Below, piece after piece: positions 10,661-20,480 of a DNA stretch of 64,000 nucleotides. Position numbers and translations under genes: made by a program. Under the pieces are notes generated by a model. It searched no databases. It had not been told where the DNA came from and worked only from the letters and a program-made list of their open reading frames with translations. The stretch's first letter is position 1. Each line of letters starts with the position of its first letter. This DNA comes from Pelobates cultripes (Eukaryota > Chordata > Amphibia > Anura > Pelobatidae). Where the stretch lies: assembly GCA_933207985.1 (NCBI GenBank), contig OW240912.1:108811503-108875502 (forward strand), given 5' to 3'.

Positions 10661-11801
10661 CAGGGTTAACCCTTCGAAGTATACGAAATGGCCCAACGCA
10701 GCAGTGTGCCAGTTTTTGTGAGGGAACATGGAGCCGTAGGTTGCGGGAAGACAGCCAGACCCTCTCTCCGACCTGATAGGGAGGCGCTGGAAGGCGTCTG
10801 CGGTTGGTCTGGAGTTTGTAGTTCTGCATTGCGTGTTGCAAAGAGTTCTGAACCTGCACCCAAGTGGAACGGAGTTCCCTGAGATGTTCCTCCAATGCCG
10901 GTATCCCCTGTGGCATGAAAGTATCCAACATGGACGATTGAAACCCATAGTTCGCCAAGAACGGGGATAGCCGGGAAGAGGCATTAATCGCACTATTGTG
11001 GGCAAACTCCGCTCAGGGTAGCAGATCAGACCAGTTGTTCTGGTGGTCAGAAATTTAGCTTTGCAGAAACTATTCCAAGGCTTGGTTAGCTTGTTCCGCG
11101 GCACCATTGGATTGCGGGTGGTAGGCCGAGGAGAAGGAAAGCTGAATTCCCATTTGTGTACAAAAAGCTCTCCAAATCTGGACACAAACAGGCTACCCCT
11201 ATCTGAGATTATTACTTTGGGTAACCCATGCAAACGAAAGACCTCCCGAGCAAAAATTGTTGCAAGTTCTTGAGAAGTTGGTAGTTTTTTCAAGGAAATG
11301 CAATGCGATATCTTAGAGAATCGGTCAACAACCATGAGAACGACTGTATTGCCACAGGAGACCGGAAGATCTATGATAAAATCCATGGACAAGTGAGTCC
11401 ATGGTCAGTTACCATTAGGTATGGTTTTGCAGGAGACCCACTGGAGGGTGTCGTGTGATTTTATTTTGAGCGCACACAGGACAGGCAGCTACAAAAGCGG
11501 TGACATCTGAACGCAAAATAGGACACCAAACTTGCCGAGAGACGGACTAGATTAACTGAATTTTGCCTGGATGTCCAGCTGCTTTGGGGTTGTGATATGT
11601 ACTTAATAATTTAGTACGGAGATAAATAGGTACAAAACAATGGCCATTAGGTTTCTCTGGAGGAGCATTAATTTGTGCAGCCAGAATCTCCTCGCATAGG
11701 GATGAGGTGAGGTTAGTACGGATGGTGGTCAGTATACGGTCCGGAGGAATCACTGGAGTAGGGGTTATCTCCTCTCTAGCTGGAGGAGAGAACTGTCAAG
11801 A
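10593..11801 (-). pseudogene. Chromovirus integrase (frameshifted)
   Basis: On the minus strand, pieces in several frames give the end of the spacer and zinc-binding region (PPDRILTTIRTNL..., then HNPKAAGHPGK at about 11560-11590), then the catalytic core with SMDFIIDLP and IISDRGSLF holding the first two acidic residues. Then a frameshift, then LEEHLRELRSTWVQVQNSLQHA and PYQVGERVWLSSRNL, typical of the C-terminal part. A stop follows KIQLI near 11547 and the frame changes near 11150. Integrase joins the cDNA to the host chromosome. The gene continues upstream across the solo LTR at 11807-12365. Confidence 0.88.
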
Positions 11802-11806
11802 CAAGG

Positions 11807-12365
11807 TGTCAGGAATTTTATTTGTTTGTTACTGGCCCTTTAAGATGGCATGAAAGTACACACCCCTTGGTTATTTAAACTCCAATACCTCAGTGCACAA
11901 TTAATGTGTTAATCTGACTGATTGCATCAACTTCCTTCCTAATCATTAGGATCATTCCTAGAGAGACCGTGTGTTCCATCACCGGACCCCTTGTGAATCT
12001 CCTCTTCATACCCCTATATCTTTGATTACCTGGTTAACTAATTCAGACTGGCTTTGACTCTGCTTTTAGAATTTCCTTCAATACTGCTTGATCTCCTATT
12101 GAATGACCTCGGATTGGACTTTAACACTGCCTCTGGATTACTACCCTCTAACTTACTTATTGCATCTGTTACCGAAACCAGACAGGATAAAGGACATTGC
12201 TTATGGACTAATTCTGTACACATCACCTAAACGTCTATTCAACGACTGTCAGTTTATCTCTCTGCTTTGCTGCCACATCAGTTTGCCGTGCTGAAACTGC
12301 CTCAAAATAAAAAGTGAGTGGTTCTTATTTTTTTGTTTGGCATTTGTTAAAGAAAAAACATGACA
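11807..12365 (+). mobile_element. Solo LTR nested in the chromovirus (559 bp)
   Basis: The insert begins TGTCAGGAATTTTATTTG and ends AAAACATGACA, with the duplication CAAGG at 11802-11806 and 12366-12370. Plus orientation is suggested by a TATA-like TTATTTAAAC near 11868 and AATAAA near 12306. No internal genes are present. It is the innermost of four nested layers (Tc1, TTAA element, chromovirus, this LTR). Confidence 0.88.
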
Positions 12366-12370
12366 CAAGG

Positions 12371-12500
12371 CATCAGTCCGAATGTTTTTAGTACCAGGCA
12401 AATAAGAAACCACACAATTGAATCTTGATAGGAAGAGAGCCCATCTTGCTTGCCGGGGGGAAAGCCACTTAGCTTCGGAAAGATATGTAAGATTCTTGTG
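12371..12500 (-). pseudogene. RNase H end of chromovirus pol
   Basis: On the minus strand this encodes [20 protein letters not shown], then [18 protein letters not shown] and RTDALC, the well-known end of gypsy RNase H and the connection to integrase. At about 12500 it is fused to LTR sequence by the internal deletion, and downstream it is cut by the solo LTR. The usual final serine-arginine after DAL is altered. Confidence 0.88.
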
Positions 12501-12825
12501 ACTACCAAAGTGGGTAGTCAGATGAGCCAGGGTCAGGAGATCGGAGAGCAGCGAAGTCAGGAACAAGGCCAAAGTCAGGAACCAGGAACAAACAGGAACA
12601 CACAGGAACAATGACACTGCTGGGGAACAGGAAACCACACAAGGGCAAGGAGGTTCTGGGATTTGCTGCTTAAATAGGCTGCACTGATTAGCAGCAGGGC
12701 TGGTTACTACTATCAGGTGAGTAACCGTGGCAGCATACTGCAGGAGCTGATTGTTAATATCAGCTGAAAACTCAGACAAAGAAAAAGGAAGGGTTGCTGT
12801 TTAAAACAGCAAAGAAACCCTGACA
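12500..12825 (-). repeat. 5' LTR of the chromovirus, truncated
   Basis: About 326 bp matching the right portion of the 3' LTR at 9985-10311 (shared GAGATCGGAGAGCAGCGAAG and GGATTTGCTGCTTAAATAGG). The U5 side and all of the leader, gag and RT are deleted at the junction near 12500. Confidence 0.88.
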
Positions 12826-13429
12826 GTGTGTGAACAAAATCACCAATTATACATTTTTTTTTAATTTAGTATAGATTGGTGGTAAAATGGTTGCTTAAAA
12901 AGAGCATGAAAAGAGTCAAAATACCCCAAGTTTAATACCTTAAGTTGTCTTCTTTTTAAAAAAAGTATATACATGTGAAGGGTTATTCAGGGATTCCTGA
13001 CAGATATCAGTGTAACTTGTGTTCATTTTGAAAGAAAATGGTTTGTAAATAGCAAAGTGCTACTTGTACTTATTGCCCTATAACTTGCAAAAAAAAGCTA
13101 AGAACATGTTAACGTTGGGTATTACTAAACTCAGGTCAAAATTTAGAAACTATTTATCTGTTTTTTGGTGGTTGTAGATGCGTTGTGTTTTTTTATATTT
13201 CTTCATCATATTTTATAATTATTTTTATAGTAAAATATCTGATATGATAAAAATAATGATATCTTTAGAAAGGCCATTTAATGGGGAGAAAAACTGTATA
13301 TAATATGTGTGGGTACAGTAAATGAGTAAGAGGAAAATTACAGCTTAACAAACACCGCAGAAATGTAAAAACAGCCCTAGTCCCAAACAGTAAGAAAATT
13401 GAAAATCGGTCTGGTCACTAAGGGGTTAA

Positions 13430-15112
13430 TGATCCAAAAGCAGCTGGGACCATACTCCCCAAGAAAACAATTGGTTTGGCTGTAAATGACTGAAATCCTG
13501 CAACGCCCGCAAGATCCCCCTGCTCAAGAAAGCACATGTACAGGCCTGTCTAAAGTTTGCCAATGAATATCTGAATGATTCAGAGGAGAACTGGGTGAAA
13601 GTGTTGTGGTTAGATGAGACCAAAATCTAGCTCTTTGGCATCAACTCAACTCGCCGTGTTTGGTGGAGGAGGAATGCTGCCTATTGTCACATCCTGCTCT
13701 GTTCTGTGGAGATGTCTGGCCTTAGCTTCTGGTATCCAGTACTCTTTTTACAATTCTTGTTTAGTTTTTCTTGGTTTTTCTGGTTTTTTAGTCTATGTCT
13801 GGTTTTCTTTATGTTGGGTTTCTGGGTTCATTCTTTTATTCCGTCCCTGGATTTCCCAGTCTCTTGGATTCATTTAAATGTTTGTTTTATGTTGCCACAC
13901 CCGTTTGTTTTCCATCATTCCTTTTTGTTTCAGTGTTCCTGCAGGCAGCTGCTCAAGGCTTCTGCCCTTTCTTGCAGGTAAGTGCTATATATGTCTTCTT
14001 TGGTTGTTTTAGCATACATTAGGCAGTGTAGGACCTGCCAGATATGGGGTACATTTGCGTTGTTTGCAGGCTTATGCAATGTATGATCATATAATGTGAT
14101 CCCCATGATTTTCATATATAGTGCTTAGTTATGTCTCCTCTTGTTTTACCTTGTATCTCTTGTCTTGTTTTATTTTGTAATCCTAGTCCATGTACAGTCT
14201 GTCCAGTCATGCCCATGTTATGTTCTTGTTTTCCTCATGTCTTGTGTACTTGTTCTGGGTTCTGCTTTCTGTCCTGCTCTGGTTCTGGGTTCTCCTAGTT
14301 TTGTCTTGTTTCCATGTTTGGTACCTATCTCTAGTCTTGCCTTGTTTCTGTACTGGATACAAACCTGCTGCAGAGCCTCCCTATTCAGCTCCTGGGAGGT
14401 CTGCTTATTTCCTAGCCTCCTGGGATCTGCATAAGCTGAATCAGGGTTCTGGTATGTGGCTGCACAAATGCTGGTGCTCAACACCAGGGGGCGTGCAGTT
14501 ATACTGCACCAGACCCTGCTAATCCACCTCCACACTGTGACTCCTACTCTGAACATCAGACATACTGGGTCTCGGTCCTCGCTTTGCCGCCCGGACTATG
14601 TCTGGGTCCAGGGCATCGGACCTCCACCCTGACACCTATGACCTCAAGAACACCATCCCCACCGTCAAACATGGAGGTGGAAACATTATGCTTTGGGGAT
14701 GTTTTTCTGCTAAGGGGACAGGACAACTGTATTGCATCAAAGGGACGAATATTGGGTGAGAACCTCCTTCCCTCAGCCAGGGCATTGAAAATGGGTCGTG
14801 GATGGGGATTCCAGCATGACAATGACCTAAAACACACAGCCAAGGCAACAAAGGAGTGGCTCAAGAAGAAGCACATTAAGGTCCTGGAGTGGCTTTGCCA
14901 GTCTCCAGACCTTAATCCCATAGAAAATCTGTGGAGGGAGCTGAAGGTTTGAGTATCCAAACATCAACCTCGAAAACCTTAATCACTTGGAGAGGATCTG
15001 GAAATAGGAGTGGGACAAAATTCCTCCTGAGATGTGTGCAAACCTGGTGGCCAACTACAAGAAACGGCTGACCTCTGTGATTGCCAAAAAGGGTTTTGCC
15101 ACCAAGTACTAA
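13430..15112 (+). pseudogene. Tc1-like transposase, catalytic part, split by an LTR
   Basis: Before the LTR: KFANEYLNDSEENWVKVLWLDETKI followed by a stop, then LFGINSTRRVWWRRNAAY. After it: [13 protein letters not shown] (a shifted reading of the [11 protein letters not shown] region), [20 protein letters not shown], and [22 protein letters not shown]. The DDE triad is visible: Asp 13613-13615, Asp 14818-14820, and Glu 14923-14925. Further frameshifts follow ELKV near 14950, and the end of the protein ([18 protein letters not shown]) is readable to 15112. The N-terminal part is at 4723-4973. Confidence 0.9.
13685..14634. mobile_element. Solo LTR in the Tc1 transposase (950 bp)
   Basis: It starts TGTCACATCCTGCTC and ends CCACCCTGACA, flanked by CCTAT at 13680-13684 and 14635-14639. 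Removing one CCTAT and the insert restores the transposase text GCTGCCTATGACC. The 5 bp duplication and TG/CA ends identify an LTR. The interior is T- and C-rich with long chance open frames and no pol motifs. Confidence 0.87.
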
Positions 15113-15156
15113 GTTGAAGGGGTAAAATACTTCAAAGGGGTCAAATCATTGACATG

Positions 15157-15435
15157 TGTGACAAACTCCCCTTCTCACGTGAGTTTGTCATGAGTTCCTG
15201 GAGGAGCCTGCTTGCCAGTCTCCTGCCCACAGACTATAGGCCCTGCATGGAAACCTCTAAAAGACTACCGAACTTGACCGACCGTTAGCACTGATTTCAA
15301 GGAACTGTTTTGGGCATGGGACCATGCGTTTGGTCAGTCAAATTATGACTTCCAGGAAATTCCTGAACTCCTGAACCGATCTGGGTGATTTTTGGATATG
15401 TTGGTCACCCAGATCGGGGCTATCAGGGGATGTAC
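15157..15435 (+). repeat. LTR fragment related to the Gmr1-type LTRs
   Basis: Begins TGTGACAAACTC, with an internal 10 bp inverted repeat (TGACAAACTC at 15159-15168, GAGTTTGTCA at 15181-15190). It shares GGAACTGTTTTGGGCA, CTGAACCGATCTGGGTGA and GGCTATCAGGGGA with the LTRs at 29561 and 34299 and with the solo LTR at 53849. It carries a perfect 13 bp hairpin at 15376-15417. The right limit is unclear. Confidence 0.65.
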
Positions 15436-16835
15436 GGACACACATGGCAGCTTAATGAAATGCTGTGCTATGCATTGCGAGCACAGCTGTAGTGCACACC
15501 GATAGGAAATGAAGTAGGCACAACACTTACTTAGATATATACACAGCTCCCTCGGGGCCCACTCTTTAGTAATGTCTTCTCTACAGTCTGAGCCACCCTG
15601 AGCTGTGTGTAGAACTCTGTGTGGCTCAGATCTGTGGTGTGGCAGATGGTGGGCCAGATGCCTTGTATTTCAAGACATAAGTTGACGGGCCAGTGTATTG
15701 CAGGAGTTGGGTCTGGTGCAGTCCATAGGTTGCTGACCCCTGGCTTAATGGGAACGGTATTACTGCTGGAGAAAAAGTAAAATAACACCCTTTCCACATG
15801 TTCCAGCAGTAATCGAGCCCTGTTGACAGGCATTAACAATTATTAATTCCCAAAATTGCACTGGATTTACACATGTAGGCACATGCACATGTTGGTACCC
15901 AGCACACAGAAAGAAACACTAATATTGTTACTGTGCGCATACAGAAATATAGATGCAATCAAATTACCGTTGCACATACACAAATGTTATATATATATAT
16001 ATATATATATATTTATTAACACCTATATTGCTTTCTATAATTTACAAATAACTACTTACCAGTCAAAAGAATCAATAGTTCTTATATGTTGAATTAATAA
16101 CATTTAAATTTGTTTCATATTTAAAGTGGAATTAATTTTTTATTTTCCCCTTTTATTTTGATTTACTATTTTCATGAGCCATATACTGATGAAAAAACTC
16201 TCTATAAATATATAAATACATCTAAATATATGTTAGGTAGAAAAGGGGAGAATACATAAAGATGGCAATACATTGAGAATATATAAAGATGAAAGAATAC
16301 ATAAAGATTTTCTGAGGACATGAAAAACTGAAGTTCAATAAATTGATGGATGCCCTCATGACCCTGAGATGATATACTTAAATAAACATGCTTTTTTCTT
16401 TTTCTTTTTTTAAATGCTTTCCTTTTTTAATGCAATATTTATGGAAAACCGAATTTAAACCTCAAGTTCACATATACATTGTCACATCACAAGACACACA
16501 TGTTGACATAAAAACCTATTCTCACATACAAATTACAGTATGAAATTCTCACTCTTCTAACATGATTCTGTATGTAAATATAGAGCCTAGATTCAGAAAG
16601 TAGGAGGAGAAGAACGTAACTCCCTTTGCTCATATATATATATATATATATATCTGCTGTTAGGTTAATGTTCTCTAATTTATTATGGATGAAAGGAACA
16701 AATATCAGAAGGAACTTGCAGAAAGAGAAGTATGATGCATAAAACACCAGTATCCTCAGGTGAGTAAGGGTATTGCAGACCAATGCAACCAATATATAAA
16801 TTAATTACCTTCCACCTAAGTCTCAAAATAAATAA
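15436..16835. other. No gene; AT-rich with TA microsatellites
   Basis: No coding region recognised. Contains (TA)n at about 15988-16014 and 16634-16656, and CA-rich text at 15870-15990. The frames YIYIYIY on both strands are microsatellite artefacts. Confidence 0.5.
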
Positions 16836-17639
16836 ACAATAAATGTGTCCCTATGTAGCTTTCCTGTAATTTTAGCACATGACATGAGGCTTCATATTTT
16901 GCATTAAACTATCTATTAAATTCCAGCAGTACAGATCACTAATAAAACAAACAACCAATCAAAAAAGAGATAACAGGAGATATAAGGACGTGACAGCCCA
17001 AGCACCTCCTCTTTCTTTGCTGTTCCTGCCTACTGGGCGGGTGTTAAGAGTGCTTGTTTCTATCATTAATATGTTATTTAGTGGGATTTATATTGCCTTT
17101 ATTATTTCCCATTGGTATGTTAATTGTCCCCTTCACCCGTCTACCCACTGCCCCTATGGTATTTGGTCTATATATTGATTCCCCACCCTCCCTTTGCAGA
17201 CTGTTTGTTGCTGGGTTCGGTAGGGTACTGCGGGTGGCTTTCCTCACTTGAAAAAAACTTAAAGTTTTTTTAAAACTTAAAGTGCCAACATCCAGAATTT
17301 AACATGATGGTTGTGCTTTTCATCTCCTGGATGGGACACATGGGACTCATCCTCACTGAGGTGCAGATAGAACCAGACTAGAGGCCGAGAACATTTCTCC
17401 CCAGGTTAGCTTTCTCACTGTATATCCTTCAAATGTTTTTCACTTCAGGCAGGTTGTCCCTCTTTTTGCAGAATTGTGATGCCCATTTTTATGTTTACAT
17501 ATAAATTAATATTTTAATTGTACTCTTCTTTTTATATGACTTTTTATTTACATGATTATTTATTTTATAAGTGTGTATAATATGTATAACAAATGTATTT
17601 TCTAACACATGTGCTTACAAACATTCATTGATGTACTAT

Positions 17640-18640
17640 TCATTATATTATATTGCTGCATATCGAAAAAGTATGAACTAGACTCAAAGGGGTCAATTTA
17701 AGCCGAATAAGACTCAGCTATATAAACCCGAGGATGTTACTCTTTCGATATCCTCTGATGAAGTGAGCAAACTCTCACGAAACGCATAAGAACTGAACAA
17801 GCAATCACTTTCTGGCACTTACCGAATCCTACCGAACTGCACTTGGAATGCAGAAGGGGAGATCGGTGACACGCACGCGGTAACCTCCAGTCAATACATC
17901 TGTCGGCCGGACTGCAGGACCGTTTCAACTGCCCCCATCAAACTATCTGACTCCAGTAACACTCAAAGAGATTTACAAATTGTGAGTCCACGTTTTTTTA
18001 AAACTTATTATTACTAATAAATCTTTTTATAAGTAAGCACTATGGATTTTCACTCTGTTTCTTTCAGAACGGAGAACCGAGTTTAACACTAAAGGTCACT
18101 CTCTATGATCTTTTAGTATTTTTTTATACTTTCATGAAGGGTACTATAATTATTACTATTTAATCTGACAAGATATCCCATTAATGTTGTACTATAGTAA
18201 CTAAGTTTATTCAGTACCCATATCCCAGTTAGTCTATAACTGGAGGCTACTGAAAAAGCTCACATTTTAGAGACTGTTTCCATTCTACTGCCACGTTTAT
18301 TGCAACAATTGTATCCAAAAGAGACTATCGTTTATTGGACTCAAGTATTTTATATTTCAGTGAACACAGCCAGCTTTTGCACAATGTACCCATCTTTTAT
18401 GTTCATACATCTCTTATGTGAAATACTGTGTCCCTTACATATCTTTTAAAGTAATATATTTTTCAATACTATATTAGAATACATCCCACTATAATCACTG
18501 ATATTTTCAACTATTTTAAGGAATCACCTTTTATTGTTATTTCTCCGGTTTATATTTTATACGGTTTTTACCACAACCTACTAATGGATACCTATTAGAT
18601 CTTATCTAATATTAACCCTTTCTTCACATGAAGGCCTGGA
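17640..18640. other. Unclassified repeat-like segment with ribozyme-like core
   Basis: No protein-coding signal. Near its left side is CTGATGA (17755-17761), then a stem GTGAG/CTCAC (17763-17767, 17774-17778), then GAAAC (17779-17783), with AGGAT...ATCCT pairing just upstream. This is the order of a hammerhead ribozyme core, which is known from Penelope-like elements and retrozymes, including amphibian ones. A clear stem III and cleavage triplet were not found, so this is a candidate or a degenerate copy only. Confidence 0.35.
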
Positions 18641-18739
18641 ATGGCATAGCGGTATCCCAGCGTCTTTCACAGAACATCACTCTACAGGCAGAATATCTCC
18701 CTAGGAATCTCATGGCAGATTAGTTCTCTCACCATTGAC

Positions 18740-19440
18740 GGGATGGCAACAAAGGCCAACTTTCACACATTAGCCACACTCAGAGGCCTGCTGCGGGTGG
18801 ACCCCTTCACCTCCTGGACCCACCGTCAGCTACTTCAGCTGGCTTCTGGAACCAGAATGAAAAGCAGTGGATGCTTTTTTTCGAGCCTGGCCGCTTCCAT
18901 GGGCATATGCATTTCCACCATTCTCGATGTTAGCAAGTGTTCTACATCATGTTCGAGCTCAGGGGATATCTCTCCTCCTCATCGCCCCATATGACTGAGT
19001 CAATCACAGTTCCTACATCTGCTGGAATTGTCCCACATCCATCCTCTCCTCCTGCTTTATTTTCCTCTTTTCCTGTCAGGTCCCTGCAGGGAGCCCCATC
19101 CTCTTGTATTTCAAGATCGATGAATTTCATGGCTTGGTTGCTTTCTGACGATCCTGGTCTGTCGACAGCCTACTGCAGGCAACTAAGGACCTTTTATGGG
19201 ACTCACGGACTCCTGGTACTAGATGAAGCTACATCTCAGCTTGGAACTCATGCAGAAGCTGGTGTTTTGGAGATAATTCTGATCCGTCTACTGCACCTGT
19301 TCCCGTCATCTTGAATTTTTTGTCACATCTTTTTTTGTTGTCAACAATTCTACTGTTTCTTGCCCATATGCATTCTGTGGATTGGACACGGGATGATACT
19401 TTCTGGATATTTTATTTTTATCAGTCTTATCATGCTTCTT
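18740..19440 (+). pseudogene. DIRS RNase H end and recombinase start
   Basis: In a broken frame the text reads KAVDAFFRAWPLPWAYAFPP, then SMLASVLHHVRAQGISLLLI, then PAGSPI and DEFHGLVAF, matching the pattern of DIRS RNase H (AVDAF, YAFPPF, VLLVAP, G-PHPL). It is followed at about 19220-19330 by SYISAWNSCRSWCFGDNSDP and PVPVILNFLSHLF, like the N-terminal region of the DIRS tyrosine recombinase (AWRSWC, DP, FL). Several stops interrupt. The rest of the recombinase is missing before the terminus at 19462. Confidence 0.65.
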
Positions 19441-19649
19441 TTGCTATTCTTCCACTGTGTTAAAATGCAAAATATGAAGCCTCCTGTCATGTGGTAAAAT
19501 TGTAGATTCTGCTAACATAGTGTACCTACAATCTTAATTTTAGTAATGACTAGAGGCAAATATTTCCCCTCCCTTCTTTGTTCCAGCCTTGTTTTTTTTT
19601 GTATATGTCTTTTTAAATATTTTTTCACATTAGTGAATAACTGTGATAG

Positions 19650-20149
19650 AGAAATACACTAACACACATAGAGACACCTATTAATATACATAGACCCCAA
19701 AGTAACACACACACAAATAAATACTAACACATACTCAAACATATAGACTCACATTAACATATCAACACACATTTACATACTTCCCAACACTGCAAATGGA
19801 AAAAAAGAAACATAAGAGGATGTGTGGTCAGTAGTGAGGCTGGTCTAAGAAATATTAGTTCACTTAGTATAAAACTATTTATGCAAATAAAATCTAATTT
19901 AGAACAAGAACTATGTATCCTATTCACACAGACTGATGTCTAAGCATTTATTGAAGCTTAAAGACACATTACTGTGAGTATTATTGCTGTAGAGCTCTGT
20001 TATACACTCAGACACACCAACAACATGGAGCTCCTAGAAAAGAAGAACATTAGGATATCAAAGAGGAATAAGGGCCCAAAATATAGGGACAAATAGGGAC
20101 ACTAGGTGTCAGTTTCCTTGACCCTTCAATATTGGTCATGCATTTCCAT

Positions 20150-20187
<38 letters not shown>

Positions 20188-20330
20188 ACACTCCACATTA
20201 TGAACTTTTGCTTTCATACAGAAATATACTATCACACTTATCCATACAAACAGATATTAGCACACATACAGACACATTTGAATACACAATTATACATACA
20301 AATACCTTAACATACAGATACATACAGGGT
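19650..20330. repeat. CA-rich degenerate arrays with (TA)n tract
   Basis: Loose tandem text of the type ACACATACAGACACATTAAC occupies 19655-19785 and 20225-20330, with a (TA)n run at about 20152-20185 and non-repetitive DNA between. Cysteine/tyrosine/isoleucine-rich frames here are artefacts. Confidence 0.6.
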
Positions 20331-20480
20331 TATTCCCTGAAGTGTGAATTGGTGGGAATAAAAAGTGAATTTCAAATGTTTGGTAAATTACCAGATCTGT
20401 AAATGTAGTTGACTTGGATAATTTTTCCAATTTGGCCTTAAAATGTGAAAATAAATTTGAATTTACTTTACATTTACAGC
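20330..20480. repeat. Fold-back repeat, family H copy
   Basis: Contains GTGAATTTCAAATGTTTGG on the left and CCAATTTGGCCTTAAAATG...GAATTTACTTT on the right, which pair. Same core (GTGAATTTCAAATTTAAGGCC and its complement) as at 21295, 48598, 53380, 55682, 56850 and 60708. About 130-150 bp, with no coding capacity. Confidence 0.6.

Larger units (their letters stand above)
9874..12825 (-). mobile_element. Ty3/gypsy chromovirus, internally deleted
   Basis: Both ends are LTRs and the element is flanked by GTGTG at 9869-9873 and 12826-12830. On the minus strand the order is truncated 5' LTR, end of RNase H, integrase, chromodomain, polypurine tract (complement of TACCTCCCCCTCAA, 10312-10325) and full 3' LTR. 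Gag, protease, reverse transcriptase and most of RNase H are missing: the 5' LTR joins RNase H near 12500. A 559 bp solo LTR sits inside at 11807-12365. The two LTRs look nearly identical by eye over about 320 bp, suggesting recent insertion. Confidence 0.9.
5930..13425 (-). mobile_element. piggyBac-like non-autonomous element with nested LTR insertions
   Basis: It begins CCCCTTCCCGACC and ends CACTAAGGGG, flanked by TTAA at 5926-5929 and 13426-13429. The left end has a GC-rich block (6010-6190) and a TA-rich block (6340-6740), like the right end of the element at 58039-60006 read backwards, so it is inverted relative to that copy. The interior consists of diverged tandem units of about 340-380 bp (from about 6780, 7117, 9144 and 9530, and a remnant at 12835-13400), recognised by GGCTACTACAAAAGACTGG, GGGTTGTCTAC and CTCAAAGGCAACATAG. 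No transposase is seen. A 1,633 bp solo LTR and a chromovirus are inserted in it. Without them it would be about 2.9 kb. Confidence 0.8.
13430..15150 (+). mobile_element. Tc1-like transposon (second family), right part
   Basis: Continuation of the element that starts at 4471. Text resumes with TGATCCAAAAGCAGCTGGGACC. The coding part is interrupted at 13685-14634 by a solo LTR and ends with AAGTACTAA near 15112. The right terminal repeat is lost: Tc1-like sequence fades after GGGGTCAAATCATT (about 15150), where a different LTR-like sequence begins. Confidence 0.85.
16840..19565 (+). mobile_element. DIRS-like element, degenerate, with inverted ends
   Basis: The right end reads ATGCAAAATATGAAGCCTCC then TAGATTCTGCTAACATAGTG and GAGGCAAATATTT (19462-19565). 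The left end carries the inverse text GGCTTCATATTTTGCAT (16892-16908). Inverted outer ends are typical of DIRS elements. Just inside the left end a TATA-like GATATAAGGACGTGACAG (about 16979) corresponds to TATATAAGGCCCTGACAG at 28194. Pol relics lie at 18740-19440. Much of the interior (17240-18640) is not recognisable as DIRS and may be a separate insertion, and the YxDD part of RT is absent. Confidence 0.6.

Noticed and set aside
12249..12779. A 176-codon minus-strand frame as a single gene
   Set aside because: It fuses LTR sequence, the RNase H tail and part of the solo LTR; only the central segment is real coding relic.
13614..14556. Several membrane-like open frames
   Set aside because: They lie in the T/C-rich 950 bp solo LTR and its edges; hydrophobicity follows from the composition.
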